From UBA6055 sp965214085 (GTDB lineage Bacteria; Chloroflexota; Anaerolineae; Aggregatilineales; Phototrophicaceae): a stretch of 64,000 bases of DNA. The stretch is taken from positions 2,790,001 through 2,854,000 of the forward strand of contig OZ243937.1 in NCBI GenBank assembly GCA_965214085.1, read 5' to 3'. The notes beneath the pieces were generated by a model that searched no databases, was not told where the DNA came from, and was given only the letters and a program-made list of their open reading frames with translations. The position numbers and the translations under genes were made by a program. Each line of letters begins with the position of its first letter. Positions within the stretch are counted from its first letter, which is position 1. Shown here piece by piece: positions 60,092 to 64,000 of the stretch.

Positions 60092-60904
60092 ATGATGAAC
60101 GCAAAATATAGCATGCGGATGCCGGTAATCTTGCTGAGCTTGGTAATGGGGCTGCTTATTCTGGCGATGCCGGCGCAAGCGCAGGGATTGTGTGAAGATT
60201 TCCAAGATATCGACAATCCGGATGACGCCACTATCAGAGAGTACCAGCGAGAATGCGTGACCGAATCCAAACAAGAGTCAAAAGCAGCGAAGGGGGACGA
60301 GGAATCATCATACCGTCCGCCCGATATAACCTGCCCTCACCTGCCGGATCACGTCCTTGTCTATGGCTACGTGGAGAATACCCAGTGCCAGATGGTCGGC
60401 GAGGTGGCAATCGCCGGGCATCCGGAACTGCAGGAGCGCGGCTTCATTGATGCGGTAGATGTGTGGAGCGTTGTGCCGGAAAACATCGAAGTCTGTTTCC
60501 ACGATGTTGGCTGGCTGGTCTTCCTGGATGCCGCTTACGCGCCGCGGATGGCAATGGAACTGGAGCATAGGCATCGTGACGGCATGCACTGCGGGCGTAT
60601 TGACCGCCAAGGCACGGTGGTGCTACTGAGCGAAGCCGCGCCGCCCGCCTCCCCGACAATGGGTGACGCGGCCGTTACGCTACCCGTTTTCGAAGCCATC
60701 CCACTAAGTGATTGCCAGATCAAACTGGCCGAGACGCTATTCTTGCGCGCCAGACCAGGCGGCGAGATCATCGGCTTGGTCTGGCTCAATTCCGAGGTGC
60801 CCGCCTTTGAGATTAACGGCTACTGGTACAAGGTCGAGTTCGAGGGCAAGACTGGCTACATCAGCCGCTTTCACCGCCGGGTCCTGAACGGGGGCTGTGG
60901 CTGA
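60092..60904 (+). CDS. Secreted protein with Cys module and SH3b domain
   Basis: 270 residues; GGAGGAG precedes two in-frame ATGs (60092, 60095). Signal peptide to about residue 31 (ending AQA, Q). A short Glu/Lys-rich segment follows, then from residue 81 the module CPHLPDHVLVYGY, AVDVWSVV, CFHDVGWLVFLDAAYAPR and CGRIDRQGTVVL. A C-terminal SH3b domain (about 205-265; LFLRARPGGEIIGLV) completes it. The same two-domain unit ends the 29218 beta-helix protein. Probably envelope-associated. Confidence 0.75.
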   Translation: MMNAKYSMRMPVILLSLVMGLLILAMPAQAQGLCEDFQDIDNPDDATIREYQRECVTESKQESKAAKGDEESSYRPPDITCPHLPDHVLVYGYVENTQCQMVGEVAIAGHPELQERGFIDAVDVWSVVPENIEVCFHDVGWLVFLDAAYAPRMAMELEHRHRDGMHCGRIDRQGTVVLLSEAAPPASPTMGDAAVTLPVFEAIPLSDCQIKLAETLFLRARPGGEIIGLVWLNSEVPAFEINGYWYKVEFEGKTGYISRFHRRVLNGGCG

Positions 60905-60913
60905 GTCTTATTT

Positions 60914-60941
60914 CCCCTCCCCCAAGAAGAGGGAGGGGTTT
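60914..60941 (+). terminator. Terminator after the SH3b gene
   Basis: CCCCTCCC (60914-60921) and GGGAGGGG (60931-60938) form a hairpin followed by TTT. Confidence 0.6.
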
Positions 60942-60967
60942 CAACTTCATGCAGATATTGAATACAG

Positions 60968-61001
60968 ATCCCGCCTTGAATTAAATGGGCGGGATTTATT
61001 T
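60968..61001. terminator. Second hairpin between convergent genes
   Basis: ATCCCGCC (60968-60975) and GGCGGGAT (60988-60995), followed on the plus strand by TTATTTT. It may also serve leuS on the minus strand. Confidence 0.6.
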
Positions 61002-61005
61002 TGCG

Positions 61006-63777
61006 CTACACGACGATATTTACCTTGGGATCGGTCCCGTTGCGCCCGGGGATGAATATGGCGCGTTTTGGCGCCTTGCCGGCCAGGCTGCGCTGTGCGG
61101 CGGCGCTGGCTAATGCCAACTCTTGCGCTTGTTCTTTATCGATATCCACCGCCACCGAGATGGTCTCGCGCGGTTTGCCATTAACCATCACCACCAGGTC
61201 GACCGTTTCTTCGCGCGCCAATTCGGCGTCATAGTCGGGCCAGGGCTGCGTGTGCACGCTGTATTCCCAGCCCAGGCGCAGCCAAATCTCTTCAGCGATG
61301 TGCGGGGCGAAAGGCGCCAGCAGGCGAATCACTTGGCTCATCACATCCCGCCAAACATCCGCGCCGATTGAGCCCGCGCGCAATGCCGCCTTCAGCGAAT
61401 TCTTAAACTTCATCTGCTCGGCGATGGCGGTATTGAAGCTGAAATCTTCCAAGCCCCGGTTGATGACGGCGATGGTCTGGTGCAGCTTGCGCGCGATGTC
61501 GCGCTCGGCGGAGGGGTCGCCCGCTGTCGACGGCGCGCCGGCAATGGCAATCTCCCAGATGTCATGCAGCCAGCCTTGCGGACCTTTGATGTTATTCTCG
61601 TTCCAGGGCCCGCCCTTCTGCCAGTCGAAGTTGAACATCAAGTAGCAGCGCACGACATCGGCGCCGTACTTCGCCACCAGCTCATCGGGATTGACGACAT
61701 TGCCCTTGCTCTTGGACATGCGCTGGATTTCCAGGTGCTGCTTCAGCTGATTGACATTGTTCTCGCCCGGGATCTGCGGGATGATGATCTTGGCATCGGG
61801 CTGGACTTCGACGATTTGCTTCACGCCGGCCATATCCAGGTGCAGGGTATTCTCTTTGCGATAGACGATCTCGCCGAAATATCCGTCAAAGCCGGCCGGC
61901 GCCTGGTTCCATTCGACCACCTCGACGCGCTTGGCTAGCAGGCGGCCGTTGACGACCCGCCCGCTGCAGAGCGCGAAGTCGCCCTGGCGCTCGTCCCCCA
62001 GCACTTGCCCTTGATTGCGCAGCACGGTCATTGGCTCGTCGAAGGCGCCTTCGGGATCGCGTCCGTGGCGGCGCATGGCGGCGGCGGTATCGTCGTATAC
62101 GCCGATATCCCGCAGCGCCTTGGTGAAGAAACGCGTGTACAGCAAGTGCATCACGGCATGCTCCGCGCCGCCGGTGTAGACATCAACCGGCAGCCAGTAG
62201 GCGGCCTCCTCGGCGTCAAAGGGCGCTGTATCGCAATCGGGCGACAGGTAACGCAGCTGATACCAGGAGGAACACATGAAGGTGTCCAGCGTATCGGTTT
62301 CGCGCCGCAGCGTCTCGTCTACTTTGAAGAAGGGTTCGTGGTAGGTCAGCGGACTGCGGCCGGTGGGCACGAAGTCGACATCTTCGGGCAACTCAACGGG
62401 CAGGTCCTCATCGGGCACCGGAATGATTTCGTCGCCGGCGTACATCATGGGGATGGGCCCGCCCCAGTAGCGCTGCCGGCTGATTAGCCAATCGCGCAGT
62501 CGATAATTCACCGCCTCCTCGCCCTTGCCGGTCGCTTCCAGCCAATCGATCACACGATTGATGGCCGGGTTCTGGCGGCCCTTTTGCAAATTGCTGACGC
62601 TGCCGTCCATGGCATCGGAATTGACCATGACGCCGGGCCCGTCATAGGCTTCGGTCATAACCGCTTCGGTCAGCGGCTCGTTGAGTTCCTCGGGCTGGAT
62701 CACCACGCGTATCGGCAAGTCATGAGCCCGTGCGAATTCAAAGTCGCGCTGGTCGTGCGCCGGGACGGACATAATCGCGCCCGTGCCGTAGGTGACCATG
62801 ACGTAGTCGGCGATCCAAATCGGCAGCTTTTCGCCGTTGACTGGGTTGATGGCGTAGGCGCCGGTGAAGACGCCGGTCTTTTTGCGCTGCGCCTGCATAC
62901 GCTCGATCTCGGTCTCCAGCTCCGTCACAATGATGTAATCGGAGACCGCCAAGCGCTGTTCGTCGGTGGTGATCTTGTCCACCAACGCGTGCTCCGGCGC
63001 CAGCACCATAAAGGTCGCGCCCCAGAGCGTGTCGGGGCGGGTGGTGTAGATCTCGATGGGATGGCCGCCGCATTCGGTATGGAAGGTTACGCGCGCGCCT
63101 TCGCTGCGGCCGATCCAGTTGCTCTGCATGATCTTGATCGGCTCAGGCCAATCCATTCCCTCGAAGTTCAGCAGCTCATCGGCGTATTTGGTGATGGCGA
63201 AGAACCACTGCTCCATCATCTTGTGGATCACCGGCTGCCCGGTGCGTTCGTCTTTGCCTTCGTTGACCTGCTCGTTCGCCAGCACGGTCTGCAGCGTCTC
63301 CGACCAATTGACCAGCGCCAAGCCGCGATAGGCGATGCTGTGTTCGTAGAAGCGTTTGAAGAACCACTCGGACCACTTGTAGTAGTCGGGCGTGCAGGAG
63401 ATCGCCTCGCGCTCCCAGTCGAACATGGCGCCCATGCTGCGCAGTTGCTCGCGCATGCGTTCGATATTGGCGTAGGTCCACTTCCAGGGATGGATGTTGC
63501 GCGAGATGGCCGCTTCCTCTGCGGGCAGGCCAAAAGCGTCGAAGCCCATCGGGAAGAGGACGTTGTAGCCTTTCATGCGCATCCAGCGGGCGCGCGCGTC
63601 GGAGGGCGTCATGGCGAACCAGTGCCCGATATGCAAGTCGCCCGAGGGATAGGGCAGCATGGTGAGAGCGTAGTGCTTGGGCTTGTCCCAGTCTACTTGG
63701 GAGCGGTAGAGCGCGGTCGCCTCCCACTTCCGCTGCCACTTCACTTCTATCGCATGGGGTTGATAGGTTTCAGACAT
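61006..63777 (-). CDS. leuS: Leucyl-tRNA synthetase
   Basis: 923 residues, class I. HIGH is present as PSGDLHIGHW near residue 49; the CP1 editing domain includes TRPDTLWGATFMVLAPEH near 250 and HDQRDFEFA near 345; KMSKS is RMSKSKG near residue 686; the anticodon domain follows with a C-terminal extension. It charges tRNA-Leu and edits mischarged norvaline or isoleucine. The start is ATG 63777. Confidence 0.96.
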   Translation of the reverse strand: MSETYQPHAIEVKWQRKWEATALYRSQVDWDKPKHYALTMLPYPSGDLHIGHWFAMTPSDARARWMRMKGYNVLFPMGFDAFGLPAEEAAISRNIHPWKWTYANIERMREQLRSMGAMFDWEREAISCTPDYYKWSEWFFKRFYEHSIAYRGLALVNWSETLQTVLANEQVNEGKDERTGQPVIHKMMEQWFFAITKYADELLNFEGMDWPEPIKIMQSNWIGRSEGARVTFHTECGGHPIEIYTTRPDTLWGATFMVLAPEHALVDKITTDEQRLAVSDYIIVTELETEIERMQAQRKKTGVFTGAYAINPVNGEKLPIWIADYVMVTYGTGAIMSVPAHDQRDFEFARAHDLPIRVVIQPEELNEPLTEAVMTEAYDGPGVMVNSDAMDGSVSNLQKGRQNPAINRVIDWLEATGKGEEAVNYRLRDWLISRQRYWGGPIPMMYAGDEIIPVPDEDLPVELPEDVDFVPTGRSPLTYHEPFFKVDETLRRETDTLDTFMCSSWYQLRYLSPDCDTAPFDAEEAAYWLPVDVYTGGAEHAVMHLLYTRFFTKALRDIGVYDDTAAAMRRHGRDPEGAFDEPMTVLRNQGQVLGDERQGDFALCSGRVVNGRLLAKRVEVVEWNQAPAGFDGYFGEIVYRKENTLHLDMAGVKQIVEVQPDAKIIIPQIPGENNVNQLKQHLEIQRMSKSKGNVVNPDELVAKYGADVVRCYLMFNFDWQKGGPWNENNIKGPQGWLHDIWEIAIAGAPSTAGDPSAERDIARKLHQTIAVINRGLEDFSFNTAIAEQMKFKNSLKAALRAGSIGADVWRDVMSQVIRLLAPFAPHIAEEIWLRLGWEYSVHTQPWPDYDAELAREETVDLVVMVNGKPRETISVAVDIDKEQAQELALASAAAQRSLAGKAPKRAIFIPGRNGTDPKVNIVV

Positions 63778-64000
63778 CTGGCTCAGGTCTCCCTTCTATT
63801 GCGGTTGATACAGCTTTGACGCGCAGGCGCGGCGCAAGCCTCAAAGCCGGGCATCAAGCCAGGCTGAAGGCATAAACAACATGAGTTGGCGAGGAAGCGG
63901 GTGGAAGAGGCGGAGTGTGATTGGCAGTCCCTGCGGACTACATAAGGAAAGAGCGGGCCACCCCGAAACCCGAAACGCTATTGACTTTCATGTCTTGTCC
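63778..64000. other. leuS upstream region
   Basis: Contains a short AGTCC/GGACT hairpin near 63930-63945 and a GGGTGGCCCGC stretch. Without specifier loop or conserved T-box sequence I do not call a T-box. No gene recognised up to the window end. Confidence 0.35.

Noticed and set aside
62584..63819. 411-codon antisense ORF
   Set aside because: Shadow of leuS.
63778..64000. Possible T-box leader of leuS (GGGTGGCCCGC)
   Set aside because: The consensus T-box sequence, a specifier loop with a Leu codon and an antiterminator/terminator pair were not found, and the stretch is far from the start.
1..64000. tRNA or rRNA genes
   Set aside because: No cloverleaf-like sequence or conserved rRNA stretch was noticed on either strand by eye; a tRNAscan-type search would be decisive.

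Overview
The window is a 64 kb piece of a GC-rich bacterial chromosome. It has no rRNA, tRNA, CRISPR array, phage block or transposase that I could find. The best guess is a member of the Chloroflexota (Anaerolineae-like). This is inferred from the mix of proteins: DUF3179 paralogues, a TPR protein with a membrane segment, a Thr/Pro-rich stalk and an SH3b tip, a TIR-WD40 membrane protein, a general amino-acid transporter with an oversized permease, and many TTG/GTG starts. No marker gene was compared, so the placement is tentative.

Layout. 1-2.3 kb: a low-GC GreA-like gene open at the window edge, an enoyl-CoA hydratase and two small glycine-rich membrane proteins. 2.3-8.3 kb (minus): a large DUF3179 protein, a multi-pass GT-C-like membrane protein, a small membrane protein and an MscS channel. 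8.6-20 kb: TPR/SH3b stalk protein, SDR, MoaA, threonine-synthase-like enzyme, trypsin-like protease, serine beta-lactamase-like hydrolase with an FG-GAP-like secreted protein, and an SPFH protein. 20-28 kb: secreted small protein, nitrilase-type amidase, NUDIX, DtxR/MntR regulator, DnaJ-like chaperone, HtrA-like lipoprotein protease, GNAT, and a likely unannotated structured small RNA. 28-35 kb: DEDDh exonuclease, beta-helix secreted protein, an SDR/GNAT pair enclosed by a perfect 73-bp inverted repeat, and a 5'-nucleotidase. 35-46 kb: TIR-TM-WD40 protein with a GT4 glycosyltransferase, NmrA-like protein, TsaC/Sua5, AsnRS, RadA and an SGNH hydrolase. 46-51 kb: three tandem DUF3179 proteins, the last fused to a DsbA-like thioredoxin fold. 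51-58 kb (minus): aapJQMP-type amino-acid ABC transporter. 58-64 kb: a SelW-like selenoprotein whose Sec codon is an in-frame TGA, two secreted proteins and LeuRS.

Intergenic DNA is heavily colonised by short dispersed repeats. Family A/B elements carry CACAGAG/CACAAAG-type arms in inverted orientation. A second family has a GTAGGGGCGA core followed by palindromic GAGCC/GGCTC-type stems. Many promoters have a clear TATAAT-like -10, often with an upstream TG, which helps fix several start codons.

The items most worth following are the selenoprotein with its bSECIS hairpin (58575-58868), the ~190-nt structured RNA with a nine-residue ORF (27700-27886), the DUF3179-DsbA fusion, the 73-bp inverted repeat around two genes, the C-terminal module shared by two secreted proteins, and the ~600-residue insertion in the AapM-like permease.
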